A DNA stretch of 64,000 nucleotides from an uncultured Bacteroidota bacterium (GCA_903926385.1 CAIYIS010000052.1:1-64000); one strand, 5' to 3'. Counted from the stretch's first letter, positions 17,645-26,980 are shown. Numbers and translations are program-made. Notes: a model not told the origin generated them from the letters alone.

Positions 17645-19759
17645 TTATTTCTGATTGTGATTTACACTTATCTCATCTAATTTTACAAATGTTTCAAAAT
17701 CGTGCATAGCAAAGTTAGTTGTAGACAACAATTGCCCTAATTCAGAAACCAACTTTTCGTACTCATTTCTGTCAGTAAAATCTTTTGCTCTCAAGGCAAT
17801 TACTGTTTTTAACGGATCTATTTCCATTTCTTCCTTAACCTTTCTTACTATGTAATCTGAATCTTTATGTTCATAAGCCATCACGTATACGTGGTCAGCT
17901 TGTCCATATATCTCCTTCAAAGTTTCTTCAGGGAAGAAAACCGGAATGGAAACACTTAATTGCAGATTGTTTTGTGAACAATAGGTTTTAGTTGCTTTTA
18001 ATAAATCAACATATTTTTTCAGGTAATCTTCTTTATTGGCCGCCCAGTCTTTCATGGCCTGAGGTTCTACATCCAAGTGAATGGCAGATAAGGTTTTTAA
18101 ATCCAACCCACTTGTAATGGATTCGATAACCATGACAGGATTGTCTGAATTAAGTATATTATTATTCCCGATGAGAAGTTCAACTTTGATTCCTTTTGAA
18201 TTCAACTTGCCTATTAAAGATACCGCCTGTGTTTTATTAGACTGGTCTTTCTTCAATGATAATATTGCAGTAGAAACTTTATTAAGTCGTAAATATTCTG
18301 CAATATAAGATGGCTCATATTTGTTTTGAGCTTCAGACCAAATATAAATACTTCTGTTCGCTTTTTCCGAAGCCATCGACAATGTATCCATCTTATAAGG
18401 TTTGATCATTTTTGCAATATCAGTAGTTGGTGCCTTAGAATGGATGTCGAGTAACTGCAAGTACATTTGCTGTTGAATATCCAATAATTCCACATCCACG
18501 GAGAGCATTTCGTCCAAAAGATTGAGAGCAGTGAGGGGATTAAACTCCATATCTTTAAATTTCTCCTTTACGCTTTCAATTCGAATTAACTCTTCATATT
18601 TTTTCCTTTTTTCATAAAAGTTACTGTATTGTTTGAGTTTATATCTGAATTCGTAAAAGGAATTTATCAAATCCGTTTTCTGTGCATTTTGGCTGTCCCT
18701 CTGATTAAATTCAATTAATTTGGTTTGTGCATTAATCAAATTTTTGTTGGCTTTAAAGCTCAACGGAATTGGCACTGCCACTCCAATTCCAGCGGATATA
18801 AAGCTCCTATTGGCTTGTGTGTTACTTATTAAATCATAATAATTGTACCTAACCTGAGTATTTACTTTAATATCGGTAAGTGGTTTGTGAGTGAGTTTTA
18901 AATTCTCAATTTTAAGTTTCAAAATATCTTCGTTCAATTTTGCACTTTGCGAAGCAGAATCAACAGACAAGTATTTTGACATATCCACATCAAATACGGG
19001 TAAGACATTGGTTGGAATTGAATCCACATTCATCTTTAATTTCAATTCGTCATTATAGCTTTTATAAATCCGAGTCATACTGCCCACATCAACTTGTTGC
19101 TGCATTATTTCGAGCATATTGAGTCGAGACAAATCTTTTAACAAGTACAACTCATTAGCAACCGAAATTTTATCATCAATAATTTGCTGACGTTTTTCAA
19201 GAATCTTTATTTTATGAATATTAAACGAGTAAATTATTTTATGCGAAATGGCAACATAATTCTCTCCATCTGTCTTTTTAGTTTCGGGAGTTAACGAAAG
19301 AATTTCATTCTCGTTTTTAAGAATTTGTTGCTTATAACGGTGTTCAAAAAAACCATCACCTAAAACGTTCCAATCTAATCCAGCTTGAACTCTGTATTGA
19401 TAAAGCAGATTGTCTTCAGAATTAAATCCCGGATCAAAATTGTGCAAATAACTTCCTACAGCCTCCAAACCTATATCCTGTTTGAGCAGTTTTATCCTTG
19501 CTTCATTAACCTTCTTAACATATTCTTTATCAGAAACCGATTCCTTAGTAGTTATCTTGAAAATTTTAGGAATAGCATCAAAGCTTTCGTAGCTAAAATT
19601 AGTTTTAGCGAGGGGGTTATCCAAATTCCAGACAGCATGCAATTCCGCTATTTTAAAAGAAACAAGCGAATCTTTCCTCGTTTTGGATTGTGCAGAGACC
19701 TGTAACCCAATGAAAAGAAAAAACGAACTAAGAAAAACAACCTTGACTGACCACTTCAT
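17645..19759 (-). CDS. TolC-like outer-membrane protein fused to GH18-like domain
   Basis: From the ATG at 19759 the protein has a signal peptide (MKWSVKVVFLSSFFLFIGLQ) and about 704 residues. About 60-465 is mostly long amphipathic helices with AHY/NxP-type turns like outer-membrane efflux (TolC) proteins. About 490-700 looks like a TIM barrel: IHLDVEPQ resembles the catalytic DxDxE strand of GH18-type hydrolases and HVYVMAYEHKD matches their later MxY strand. A -7 box lies at 19803-19810, downstream of the longer frame's start at 19873, which rules out that start. It heads the exopolysaccharide operon; the hydrolase part could trim or process exported polymer. A channel-hydrolase fusion of this kind is not one I know. 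Confidence 0.75.
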   Translation of the reverse strand: MKWSVKVVFLSSFFLFIGLQVSAQSKTRKDSLVSFKIAELHAVWNLDNPLAKTNFSYESFDAIPKIFKITTKESVSDKEYVKKVNEARIKLLKQDIGLEAVGSYLHNFDPGFNSEDNLLYQYRVQAGLDWNVLGDGFFEHRYKQQILKNENEILSLTPETKKTDGENYVAISHKIIYSFNIHKIKILEKRQQIIDDKISVANELYLLKDLSRLNMLEIMQQQVDVGSMTRIYKSYNDELKLKMNVDSIPTNVLPVFDVDMSKYLSVDSASQSAKLNEDILKLKIENLKLTHKPLTDIKVNTQVRYNYYDLISNTQANRSFISAGIGVAVPIPLSFKANKNLINAQTKLIEFNQRDSQNAQKTDLINSFYEFRYKLKQYSNFYEKRKKYEELIRIESVKEKFKDMEFNPLTALNLLDEMLSVDVELLDIQQQMYLQLLDIHSKAPTTDIAKMIKPYKMDTLSMASEKANRSIYIWSEAQNKYEPSYIAEYLRLNKVSTAILSLKKDQSNKTQAVSLIGKLNSKGIKVELLIGNNNILNSDNPVMVIESITSGLDLKTLSAIHLDVEPQAMKDWAANKEDYLKKYVDLLKATKTYCSQNNLQLSVSIPVFFPEETLKEIYGQADHVYVMAYEHKDSDYIVRKVKEEMEIDPLKTVIALRAKDFTDRNEYEKLVSELGQLLSTTNFAMHDFETFVKLDEISVNHNQK

Positions 19760-19802
19760 AAACAACAGCGTAATTTTATCGCATTTTATTATACTTTGGG
19801 CG

Positions 19803-19810
19803 CAAATATA
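19803..19810 (-). promoter_or_regulatory. -7 box of exopolysaccharide operon, TATATTTG
   Basis: A minus-strand TAnnTTTG box 43 bp before the ATG at 19759, implying a leader of about 38 nt. It sits inside the longer frame that begins at 19873, so it decides the start codon. Confidence 0.6.
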
Positions 19811-19884
19811 TAAACAAAATTTCGAAAAAAACAAATGATGACCGTCATGTAACACATAGTTAATGACAGGCAAATGTTAATAAC

Positions 19885-20835
19885 CTATATTTTTGTTTCT
19901 ATTTGATATCTATTTCGGTCGCTGGAACTGCGTGATATCAGCTCTCCCAGAAACCCAGCCAAAAATAATTGCGACCCGATAACCATAGCAACAAGGGCTA
20001 TATAAAACAATGGTTTATCGGTTACGTCTCGAGTGGGAATTAAATAATGAGACTTATATACTTTTTCAATGATTAAATAAAACGAAACTAAACCTCCGAA
20101 TAAAAAACAAAGGGTTCCCCATAATCCAAAAAAATGCATGGGGCGTTTGCCAAATTTAGACACGAAAGTGATGGAAGCTAAATCTAAGAACCCATTGATA
20201 AATCGTTCTAAACCAAATTTAGTTTTACCGTATTTACGTTCCTGGTGCTGAACCGGCTTTTCTCCTATTTTTGTAAATCCGGCCCATTTGGCTATTACTG
20301 GTATGTAACGATGCATTTCGCCATACACCTCAATGTTTTTTACAACCTGACTCTTGTAGGCTTTTAATCCGCAGTTGAAATCGTGAAGGTTATTTATCCC
20401 ACTAGCTTTTCGGGTGGCCCAGTTGAATAGTTTGGTCGGAATTGTTTTCGAAAGCGGGTCGTAGCGTTTAGCTTTCCACCCCGAAATTAAATCAAAACCG
20501 TCTTCCTTTATCAGTTTGTAAAGTTCAGGTATTTCATCGGGCGAGTCTTGCAAATCGGCATCCATGGTTATTACCACTTCTCCCTTAGTTATTGCAAAAC
20601 CTTCGTTTAATGCTGCCGATTTACCATAATTCCGTCTGAACTTTATACCTCTTACATTGGCGTTTTTAGTAGCGAGTTGCTCAATAACGTTCCACGAATT
20701 ATCTTTCGAACCATCGTCCACCATAATAATTTCGTAAGTAAAATTATTAGAAAGCATCACGCGTTCTATCCATTCGCAAAGCTCAGGCAACGACTCTTCT
20801 TCGTTAAATAAAGGTATGACAACTGAAATATTCAT
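19885..20835 (-). CDS. Polyprenyl-phosphate glycosyltransferase (DPM1/GtrB-like GT2)
   Basis: The 316 residues comprise a GT-A domain (MVDDGSKDNSW; MDADLQDSPDEIPEL, the DAD motif of dolichyl/undecaprenyl-phosphate sugar transferases; RRNYGKSAALNEGF) and two C-terminal transmembrane helices (about 232-255 and 275-300). The family attaches a sugar to undecaprenyl phosphate on the cytoplasmic face. The ATG lies only 4 nt after a TATCTTTG promoter box, so the message is probably leaderless. It is transcribed towards the exopolysaccharide operon but has its own promoter, as does that operon. Confidence 0.9.
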   Translation of the reverse strand: MNISVVIPLFNEEESLPELCEWIERVMLSNNFTYEIIMVDDGSKDNSWNVIEQLATKNANVRGIKFRRNYGKSAALNEGFAITKGEVVITMDADLQDSPDEIPELYKLIKEDGFDLISGWKAKRYDPLSKTIPTKLFNWATRKASGINNLHDFNCGLKAYKSQVVKNIEVYGEMHRYIPVIAKWAGFTKIGEKPVQHQERKYGKTKFGLERFINGFLDLASITFVSKFGKRPMHFFGLWGTLCFLFGGLVSFYLIIEKVYKSHYLIPTRDVTDKPLFYIALVAMVIGSQLFLAGFLGELISRSSSDRNRYQIETKI

Positions 20836-20839
20836 CGGG

Positions 20840-20847
20840 CAAAGATA
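20840..20847 (-). promoter_or_regulatory. -7 box TATCTTTG next to ATG (leaderless)
   Basis: On the minus strand the order is TATCTTTG, CCCG, ATG. With transcription normally beginning about 5-7 nt after this box, the transcript should start at or near the ATG. Confidence 0.65.
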
Positions 20848-20997
20848 AAAACAAAATGCAATCGAAATCGCTTTTAATATTCTTTATGAATCTGGAGCAA
20901 ATGATGAGGTTAACCATTTACTTTTTCGCCTTTCGCATCTTCACCAAATAGTACTCTCTTTTTTGTATTTCCTATTGCAGCCATCTTAATTTTACTG

Positions 20998-21036
20998 AAT
21001 AAAAAAAGCACGTTTAAAATAAACGTGCTTTTTGGT
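20998..21036 (-). terminator. Terminator after T9SS protein gene
   Basis: AGCACGTTTA and TAAACGTGCT form a perfect stem flanked by an A run that reads as a T run on the minus strand. It lies about 20 bp past the stop of the gene at 21055. Confidence 0.85.
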
Positions 21037-21054
21037 TTAGGCTTTAATCAGCCA

Positions 21055-23106
21055 TTATTCTTTTATCAGTTTGGCATAATGCACTGCATTGTTTCCGGTG
21101 ATGGTACACATATACACTCCGGCAGGCAGCATTCCCACATCAACAGTTTCTGTTGAGGTAATATTGCTTCTGCTCATCACCTGTTTTCCTTCTATAGAAT
21201 TGATGACAAGATTTGCTCTTTCTGTTGCTTTATCAGAAAAAACAAAAACCACATTATTACTTGCCGGATTTGGGTAGGCTTTAATAGTGTAAGTAGCCAC
21301 ATCTTTTCCATCGGTGATAGAAGTAGTAAGCATTTGAATAGTATCGGCAGTGGTATTGGTAAGTACAGGCTGATTGTAATCAAAATAAATACTTGCTCTG
21401 TTATTAATAACGGTTAGCTCGGGCAAAGCAGGTTTGGTAGTGATAGAATAACTTATCCAACCATTGCTTCCTGCAAAATCGGCACTACTGTCGGGCAACT
21501 GAATATTGTAAAAATTAAAGATGGCCACACCGTTTCCATTCATTACAAAATTATACGGATGAGAAGAACCTGTTATAACAAACGTCATCGGGTCGACATT
21601 GGTATCCAATGTATCTTTTACCGAAATGTTGGCAGCAGGGGCATTTCCGGTGTTTTGAAAATGTATGGTGTATTTCAGTTCTGTATTATTAGGAATCATA
21701 CCAGCCGGTGAAACCGATTTTTCGTTAGGGTCCCAGGCATTGCTGATTAACTGATGAAGTGCAATTACGTTATTAGCCGGAACGGTATCTGCCACCGGAT
21801 TAATAGTAAGAGTAGAATTCAGATAATTTCCTAAAATAGCTGTGGTATCAGGCATCAGCTGCAAGTTAATGTAACCCGATTGTCCTATTCCTAAATTAGA
21901 ATAAACCCATTTAATGGTTTGACCCGATACCGAAACAGGAGCAGGCACTGACGAAACAAACGAATACAAAGCATCCATTACAAACGAAATGGTATCGCTT
22001 TCGGTTACTGTTCCATTGTTTTGATAATGTATCGGCATTGGTTCCTGCTGACCGGGTCTTGCTCCCCAGTTAGGACAAGTTACAGCCACTTCGTGAACAT
22101 TAGGAATCATGTGAAAGCCAAAATCATTTCCATAAGTAGATTGCGAAAGCGGATTTACCATCAGAGTAGCCGCAGTGCTTTGATTCCAATAGGTCTGTCC
22201 CGAACAGTTTAACGAGTAGGTAATGGTTGAATCGGAAAAATAAAAAGCATAATTACCTATGGCATCACTGCTCACATAATAATTGCTCGGAAGCAAATGA
22301 ATGATATGATTAGGAAGCCCTGTTTCTCCTGCATCCAGCGTTCCGTTATTGTTTGCATCATTAAAAACTTTTCCGGTGATGTAAGCAAAATTCAAATTGC
22401 CATTGTTAGCAACATTGCCGAAATGAAATGCAAATCCCGATGGTTGAGTGCAAGATAAACTGATAGGAAAATGTGTAGCTATAGAAGGAAAAGGATACGC
22501 ATTGGCCCAGTTGCAAGTGGTATCGCCTAATGCCTGATAATCCATATTGGTGGTTCCACGTAGTCCGATTTGAATCTGAGCAGCTGAAGAGATGTAGGTA
22601 TTGGCTCCATAAACAAAACGAATACCACCTGAATTTTCGTATAACCAAATTTGGAAATTCAAATCTCCGCTGTTTGGATAATACGAATAATGCAACCATT
22701 GCACCACCAACACACGATTAGGAGCGTTGCCAAGTGTAACATATTGCAAACTGCCTCCACTCATGTTCCTCAAATCGGCACCAAAAGGAGAAATAACATT
22801 GTTGACACCACCGCTTAGCGGATTATACAAAAAGCTGCCGGCATTCGTATCTAATTGAATATACCCATTGGTACTGGCCGAAAACGAGGAATGCGACACA
22901 CCACCATAATTAAAATTAAAACCAATATTCAAATTGGGATATGTAACATCGTCCACTCCGGGAGCATCCAGGGTGGTTCCTGATATAATATTGAACGTGT
23001 CGAGCGAAGCTGTGTAAGGATAAGCTGCCACCTGAGCATTAACAGAAGTGGCACACATTACCGAGCAGGCAAGCATTACCACATAATAAAGTAAGTTTTT
23101 TTTCAT
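21055..23106 (-). CDS. T9SS type A sorted surface protein
   Basis: This 683-residue secreted protein has a signal peptide (MKKNLLYYVVMLACSVMCAT), an N-terminal beta region (about 30-230; NGYIQLDTN, GGIRFVYGAN) like those before SdrD-type linkers, an SdrD-B-like segment (GKVFNDANNNGTLDAGETGL, about 242-261), a DUF11/DUF7619-like domain (LKYTIHFQNTGNAPAANISV, YFDYNQPVLTNT) and a C-terminal type A sorting domain (YTIKAYPNPASNNVVFVFSD ... AKLIKE). The C-terminal domain directs it through the type IX system to the cell surface. It is a monocistronic unit with its own terminator. Function beyond surface display is unknown. Confidence 0.9.
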   Translation of the reverse strand: MKKNLLYYVVMLACSVMCATSVNAQVAAYPYTASLDTFNIISGTTLDAPGVDDVTYPNLNIGFNFNYGGVSHSSFSASTNGYIQLDTNAGSFLYNPLSGGVNNVISPFGADLRNMSGGSLQYVTLGNAPNRVLVVQWLHYSYYPNSGDLNFQIWLYENSGGIRFVYGANTYISSAAQIQIGLRGTTNMDYQALGDTTCNWANAYPFPSIATHFPISLSCTQPSGFAFHFGNVANNGNLNFAYITGKVFNDANNNGTLDAGETGLPNHIIHLLPSNYYVSSDAIGNYAFYFSDSTITYSLNCSGQTYWNQSTAATLMVNPLSQSTYGNDFGFHMIPNVHEVAVTCPNWGARPGQQEPMPIHYQNNGTVTESDTISFVMDALYSFVSSVPAPVSVSGQTIKWVYSNLGIGQSGYINLQLMPDTTAILGNYLNSTLTINPVADTVPANNVIALHQLISNAWDPNEKSVSPAGMIPNNTELKYTIHFQNTGNAPAANISVKDTLDTNVDPMTFVITGSSHPYNFVMNGNGVAIFNFYNIQLPDSSADFAGSNGWISYSITTKPALPELTVINNRASIYFDYNQPVLTNTTADTIQMLTTSITDGKDVATYTIKAYPNPASNNVVFVFSDKATERANLVINSIEGKQVMSRSNITSTETVDVGMLPAGVYMCTITGNNAVHYAKLIKE

Positions 23107-23208
23107 TGTACTGATGTTTTTAAGGTTGATAATTTAAAAGTAACTACACTCAGAAAAAATTTCGGTGAACAATAGTAAGAAATTTTTTTTATTCTATTTC
23201 AATCATCA

Positions 23209-23424
23209 CTATTTTTCTTCTGCTTTGCTCTTTTTCATTTTGCTTATCCATAAATACATCGACCAAACCACCGCAATAGCAAAAACGATTAGCACAGGCA
23301 CATAATAGGTCCTTACCAAGTTGTGAAAATATCCTCCTATTAATAAGTAGGCGGTGGCGATACAAATTTTAAGAATTACAAATTCCTGATTCGACCAGCT
23401 GGTTTTAATTTTTAAGAAGTTCAT
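23209..23424 (-). CDS. Small two-helix membrane protein
   Basis: The 71 residues contain two hydrophobic helices (VILKICIATAYLLIGGYF and YVPVLIVFAIAVVWSMYLWI) and a basic C-terminal tail (KMKKSKAEEK), so it should be an inner-membrane protein with both ends in the cytoplasm. I recognise no family. The frame has a plausible ATG and a codon pattern like the neighbours, and no larger competing frame, which is why I keep it. Confidence 0.65.
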   Translation of the reverse strand: MNFLKIKTSWSNQEFVILKICIATAYLLIGGYFHNLVRTYYVPVLIVFAIAVVWSMYLWISKMKKSKAEEK

Positions 23425-23494
23425 TTTGTTTAGTTTTAAAAATTTACTTATAGGCCCCGAAGGTGTTTGGGCACGGATTTTATTTGCTACAAAA

Positions 23495-23929
23495 TCACTC
23501 TTCCGATTTGCTAGCAGTCATAGAATATGTGACTTTTTTTAGTTTATCATTTTCAAATAAAAATTTAATGTACGTGCAGTTATAATTATTTGGTTGATTT
23601 GTTTTACCTCTTAACAAATAATCGCATTCCGAATTCATATAATAAACAAAATAATTATTATCTTTCCCTTTGATGTTAGGCGTGCCAAACTGTTTAAAAA
23701 CAAACGCAGTATCCTTATCAATCAAATAATCCTTATACTTTGTCCATAAATAAATTTCACCTTCAACACTATTATTCAAATCTGTTGAATAAACATTTTT
23801 TTTCTCGTCATACTTCCAAAGGTTTGGTTTTTCTTTATTAAAAGCCATTTTGAGTTGTAATGTCTGACAAGAAGCAAAGCTTATTAAAAGAACTAATACA
23901 AATACTATCTTTGTTTTATTCTCCCTCAC
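23495..23929 (-). CDS. Putative lipoprotein, coupled GTG start
   Basis: A frame of about 144 residues starts at the GTG at 23929, which overlaps the stop codon of the upstream T9SS gene (GTGA, 23926-23929). The N-terminus then reads VRENKTKIVFVLVLLISFAS followed by a cysteine, a lipoprotein signal peptide with a S-C lipobox-like end. A longer frame starts at 24001 but would place 24 hydrophilic residues before the signal, inside the coding region of the upstream gene. Residues 35-144 (WKYDEKKNVYSTDLNNSVEG, FKQFGTPNIKGKDNNYFVYY) resemble small hypothetical lipoproteins; no function is recognised. Confidence 0.7.
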   Translation of the reverse strand: MRENKTKIVFVLVLLISFASCQTLQLKMAFNKEKPNLWKYDEKKNVYSTDLNNSVEGEIYLWTKYKDYLIDKDTAFVFKQFGTPNIKGKDNNYFVYYMNSECDYLLRGKTNQPNNYNCTYIKFLFENDKLKKVTYSMTASKSEE

Positions 23930-24882
23930 TCCTTCACTACCTTTTTCCTTCTTACACCCTTCTCCGTCCTCACCTCCACAAAGTACATCCCCCTTGCCCA
24001 TTCACTGACATCTATTTCTGTTTGGGTATTTATTATTTTAGTTGTAAACACTTTTTCTCCAAAAATATTATAAATAGTTAAAACTCCCTCTCCTTTAAAT
24101 AGAGACACAGTAAGGCTGGTTGTTACCGGGTTTGGGTACACACTTACATCATCCTCATTCTTTATCTCCCCCACCCCCGCATGTAAGCTCGTTGTACTAT
24201 CACATGTACAACAATGCACATTTACATCATCTATATAATAATAAGCCACCCCCCCCATTGGAGGTAAATAAGAATTTGTAAGATGAAGAGTATCGCTTGT
24301 TGAATCCGATTTAAAATTTCCAATAATTAAATATTTTTCTCCTCCATGTGATGTGTATTGACCATATACTAATGTCCAAATAGAATCATCAATTATGTAA
24401 TTGGGTTCTGTTATTTGTGGTATAAAATTCAAATTACTAGTTGTTGGAACAGATATGTGTGAATCAGAAAAATACATTCCGATATTTTTTAAAGCTAAAT
24501 CGTAACCTCTATTCGCATGATTTATATAAAAGCTAGCACAATAGGTTTGTTGTTCTACCATAGGAGTGTCTAATTTTACTTGCAAATATTCGATATAATA
24601 ATTGGAACCATTAAATGCATAAAAGGCACTCCCAGCATATGCATTTCCAATATGAGGGTATTGATAACCTGCGGTATTTGAAGGCACCGAAAAGTCACAA
24701 GTATTAAAACAATCTGGGGTACCATTGGATGGCGAATCCCATTTTACAATATGACCAAAAAAAATGGCTAAACTAGAAATACAAGTATCATGCTGTTCAA
24801 AACTCGGATTTGGAACCAAATTCTGAGCGTAGATTTGATCTAAAAAAAACAAATTAACTAATAATAGTAGTATTTTTTTCAT
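23926..24882 (-). CDS. T9SS type A protein, paralogue 1 of 3
   Basis: This 318-residue secreted protein has a signal peptide (MKKILLLLVNLFFLDQIYA), the NLVPNPSFE motif right after it, a carbohydrate-binding-like beta-sandwich of about 200 residues containing paired cysteines (CFNTCDFSV, VNVHCCTCDSTTS) and a type A sorting domain (SVYPNPVTTSLTVSLFKGEG ... KKVVKE). It is homologous along its whole length to the next two genes upstream, so the three are a tandem family. The C-terminal sorting domain differs from those of its neighbours, suggesting exchange of that module. Its stop overlaps the GTG start of the lipoprotein gene. Confidence 0.88.
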   Translation of the reverse strand: MKKILLLLVNLFFLDQIYAQNLVPNPSFEQHDTCISSLAIFFGHIVKWDSPSNGTPDCFNTCDFSVPSNTAGYQYPHIGNAYAGSAFYAFNGSNYYIEYLQVKLDTPMVEQQTYCASFYINHANRGYDLALKNIGMYFSDSHISVPTTSNLNFIPQITEPNYIIDDSIWTLVYGQYTSHGGEKYLIIGNFKSDSTSDTLHLTNSYLPPMGGVAYYYIDDVNVHCCTCDSTTSLHAGVGEIKNEDDVSVYPNPVTTSLTVSLFKGEGVLTIYNIFGEKVFTTKIINTQTEIDVSEWARGMYFVEVRTEKGVRRKKVVKE

Positions 24883-24885
24883 CTT

Positions 24886-24923
24886 TTAAAAAAACAAAAT
24901 CCTTTGCAATGCACAAAGGGTTT
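24886..24923 (-). terminator. Terminator between tandem T9SS genes
   Basis: AAATCCTTTG and CAAAGGGTTT pair (one G-U) around a 7-base loop, with an A-rich run upstream that reads as T-rich on the minus strand. It closes the gene at 24932-25954. Confidence 0.7.
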
Positions 24924-24931
24924 GTTGTTTT

Positions 24932-25954
24932 TTATTTAATTATTATTAGCTTGTCTTCTTTTGTGTTTTTATCACCTTCTTTTATCACATAGTAATATAC
25001 TCCAGCATCTAGTACTGTTTCATCAATCACCAAACTGGTGTTTTGCGCATTCAGTGTTTGTTGTGTTATTAGCCTTCCATCCACCGAATAAATACTAAAA
25101 ATAGCTGTTTCGCTGTTTTCTAAAAAATATTCCAATGTCATATTTCCATCATTTGGATTTGGATATAATTTATACTGCGAAGTTTTCTCTATCTCCCCCA
25201 CCCCCGCATGTAAGCTCGTTGTACTATCGCATGTACAACAATGCACATTTATATCATCAATGTAGTAATAGCAATTATACGCGTTAGCGGGGAAACCATT
25301 AACAAGATGCACTGTATCACTTGTAGAAACAGAATTAAAATTTCCAATTATAATGTATTTTTCTCCACCTTGGGCCATATACTGTCCGTAAACCAAGACC
25401 CAAGCAGAATCATCACTTATAATATTCGGCTCTGTAATTTGAGGAATAAAATTTAATTCACAATAAGTAGAGTCATATGTATGGGTGGGTGAAAAATACA
25501 TTCCAAAATTACCTAATGCCGCCTTATAATAACGATTGGCATGATTTACATAAAAACTTGCACAATATTTTTCATGTGCAATTAAGGGACTGTCTAATAC
25601 CACTTGAATATATTCGCTAACATAAGTAGATGGACAAAAAGAAATACTACTAAAACAATAAAATCCTGCACCTGCATATCCATTGCCAGAATGAGGATAT
25701 TGATAACCAAAAACATTTGATGGAACAGTTGAACTGCCCCCTGTAGCACCTGAACAAGAATTATAAACATCAGGGCTACCTAATGTCGGAGAATCCCAAG
25801 GAGGAACATGACCATAGTATATCCCTGCTGCTAAACTATAACATGTATCAATAATTTCAAAACTATGATTAGGCACCAAATTTTGTGAAACACAATAATT
25901 AAGCTGAAAATAATTCAGAAGGAGAAAAAGAATTATTATTTGATTTTTTTTCAT
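24932..25954 (-). CDS. T9SS type A protein, paralogue 2 of 3
   Basis: This 340-residue secreted protein has a signal peptide (MKKNQIIILFLLLNYFQLNY), the NLVPNHSFE block, the shared domain with FIPQITEPN, YYIDDINVHCCTCDSTTS, and a sorting domain ending in KEDKLIIIK. It is clearly the closest relative of the gene at 23926 (identical INVHCCTCDSTTSLHAGVGE segment, also nearly identical at DNA level) but carries a longer insert around residues 60-80. Hairpin terminators lie on both sides, so each tandem copy is probably its own transcription unit. The ligand is unknown. Confidence 0.88.
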   Translation of the reverse strand: MKKNQIIILFLLLNYFQLNYCVSQNLVPNHSFEIIDTCYSLAAGIYYGHVPPWDSPTLGSPDVYNSCSGATGGSSTVPSNVFGYQYPHSGNGYAGAGFYCFSSISFCPSTYVSEYIQVVLDSPLIAHEKYCASFYVNHANRYYKAALGNFGMYFSPTHTYDSTYCELNFIPQITEPNIISDDSAWVLVYGQYMAQGGEKYIIIGNFNSVSTSDTVHLVNGFPANAYNCYYYIDDINVHCCTCDSTTSLHAGVGEIEKTSQYKLYPNPNDGNMTLEYFLENSETAIFSIYSVDGRLITQQTLNAQNTSLVIDETVLDAGVYYYVIKEGDKNTKEDKLIIIK

Positions 25955-25959
25955 TAGTA

Positions 25960-26002
25960 AAATAAAATCCCTTGTGCAATATTACACAAAGGATTTTATT
26001 TA
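25960..26002 (-). terminator. Terminator between tandem T9SS genes
   Basis: AAATCCCTTGTG and CACAAAGGATTT pair imperfectly around an 8-base loop, and the flanks are A- and T-rich on either side. It closes the gene at 26011-26976. Confidence 0.7.
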
Positions 26003-26010
26003 TTTTTATT

Positions 26011-26976
26011 TTATTTAATAATTATCAGTTTATCCGTTTTTACTTTTTTATCACCTTCCTTTATTGAATAGTAGTAAACACCCGCATCAAGCGTAGAAGC
26101 ATCTATTGTAATACAAGAGTTAGTACTATTAAAATTATGCGAAATGATTTGTTTACCTGTAACATCATAAATATTAAGAACTCCAGTCTGATTCTCCTCT
26201 ATATGATATTCGAGTGTCATATTCCCATTGTTCGGATTAGGATATAACTTGAAATCAGTCCGCCTTCCATTTTCTTCATGTATGCCTTCATCCGTACAGT
26301 CTATTACACTTATATCGTCAATGTAATAATATGGTGCTTGCCAGATACCAGTATTCAACATTACAGTATCACTATTCAAATCATCTATAAAATTACCTAT
26401 TGTCATATACTGTTCTCCGCCATTGGCAATAAAACTGCCCGATACTTCAGTCCAACTCCCTTTGTTGGTTAATGGATTAGTAATTATATTATTTGTTATT
26501 TGAGGGTTGACATAAAAAATAAGTTGATTGGTACTGTGAATTGCTGTGTCAGAAAAATAAATTCCAATATTGTTGCATGCGATATTGCCTGTATCTTGCA
26601 AACTTACATAAAATTTAACACAATATTTATGCGAGGGTATCAAGATGGAGTCAATTTTAGTCTGAACGTAATCTCTTAAATTTACTCCATTCACCCAAGT
26701 ATAAATTCCCGCATATCCATTTCCTGTTCGTGGGTTTTGATTACCAACAATGTTATATGGTATGCTAACTCCTGATGAAATAGAAGCACAACTATTAAAT
26801 AAGTCTGTAGTACCTCCATTAGGTCCAGACCAATGAGAAGCATAATAAATTTGCCCTGGCATAAAAGGACAATGAATGGTATCTTCGAAGGAAGGGTTGG
26901 GCACTAAGTTCACTTGTGCTTGTATGTGAGTTATGAAAAAAACTAACATAATTAAATTACTTAATATTGATTTCAT
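26011..26976 (-). CDS. T9SS type A protein, paralogue 3 of 3
   Basis: This 321-residue secreted protein has a signal peptide (MKSILSNLIMLVFFITHIQA), NLVPNPSFE, the same core block order as its two neighbours (NPRTGNGYAGIY, YFVSLQDTGN-type strand, PYYYIDDISVIDCTDE) and a sorting domain ending in KTDKLIIIK. It lacks the HCCTCDSTTS cysteine cluster of the other two copies and has diverged most from them, so it is likely the oldest duplicate. A strong hairpin lies just upstream at 26981-27030. Confidence 0.86.
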   Translation of the reverse strand: MKSILSNLIMLVFFITHIQAQVNLVPNPSFEDTIHCPFMPGQIYYASHWSGPNGGTTDLFNSCASISSGVSIPYNIVGNQNPRTGNGYAGIYTWVNGVNLRDYVQTKIDSILIPSHKYCVKFYVSLQDTGNIACNNIGIYFSDTAIHSTNQLIFYVNPQITNNIITNPLTNKGSWTEVSGSFIANGGEQYMTIGNFIDDLNSDTVMLNTGIWQAPYYYIDDISVIDCTDEGIHEENGRRTDFKLYPNPNNGNMTLEYHIEENQTGVLNIYDVTGKQIISHNFNSTNSCITIDASTLDAGVYYYSIKEGDKKVKTDKLIIIK

Positions 26977-26980
26977 ACGA

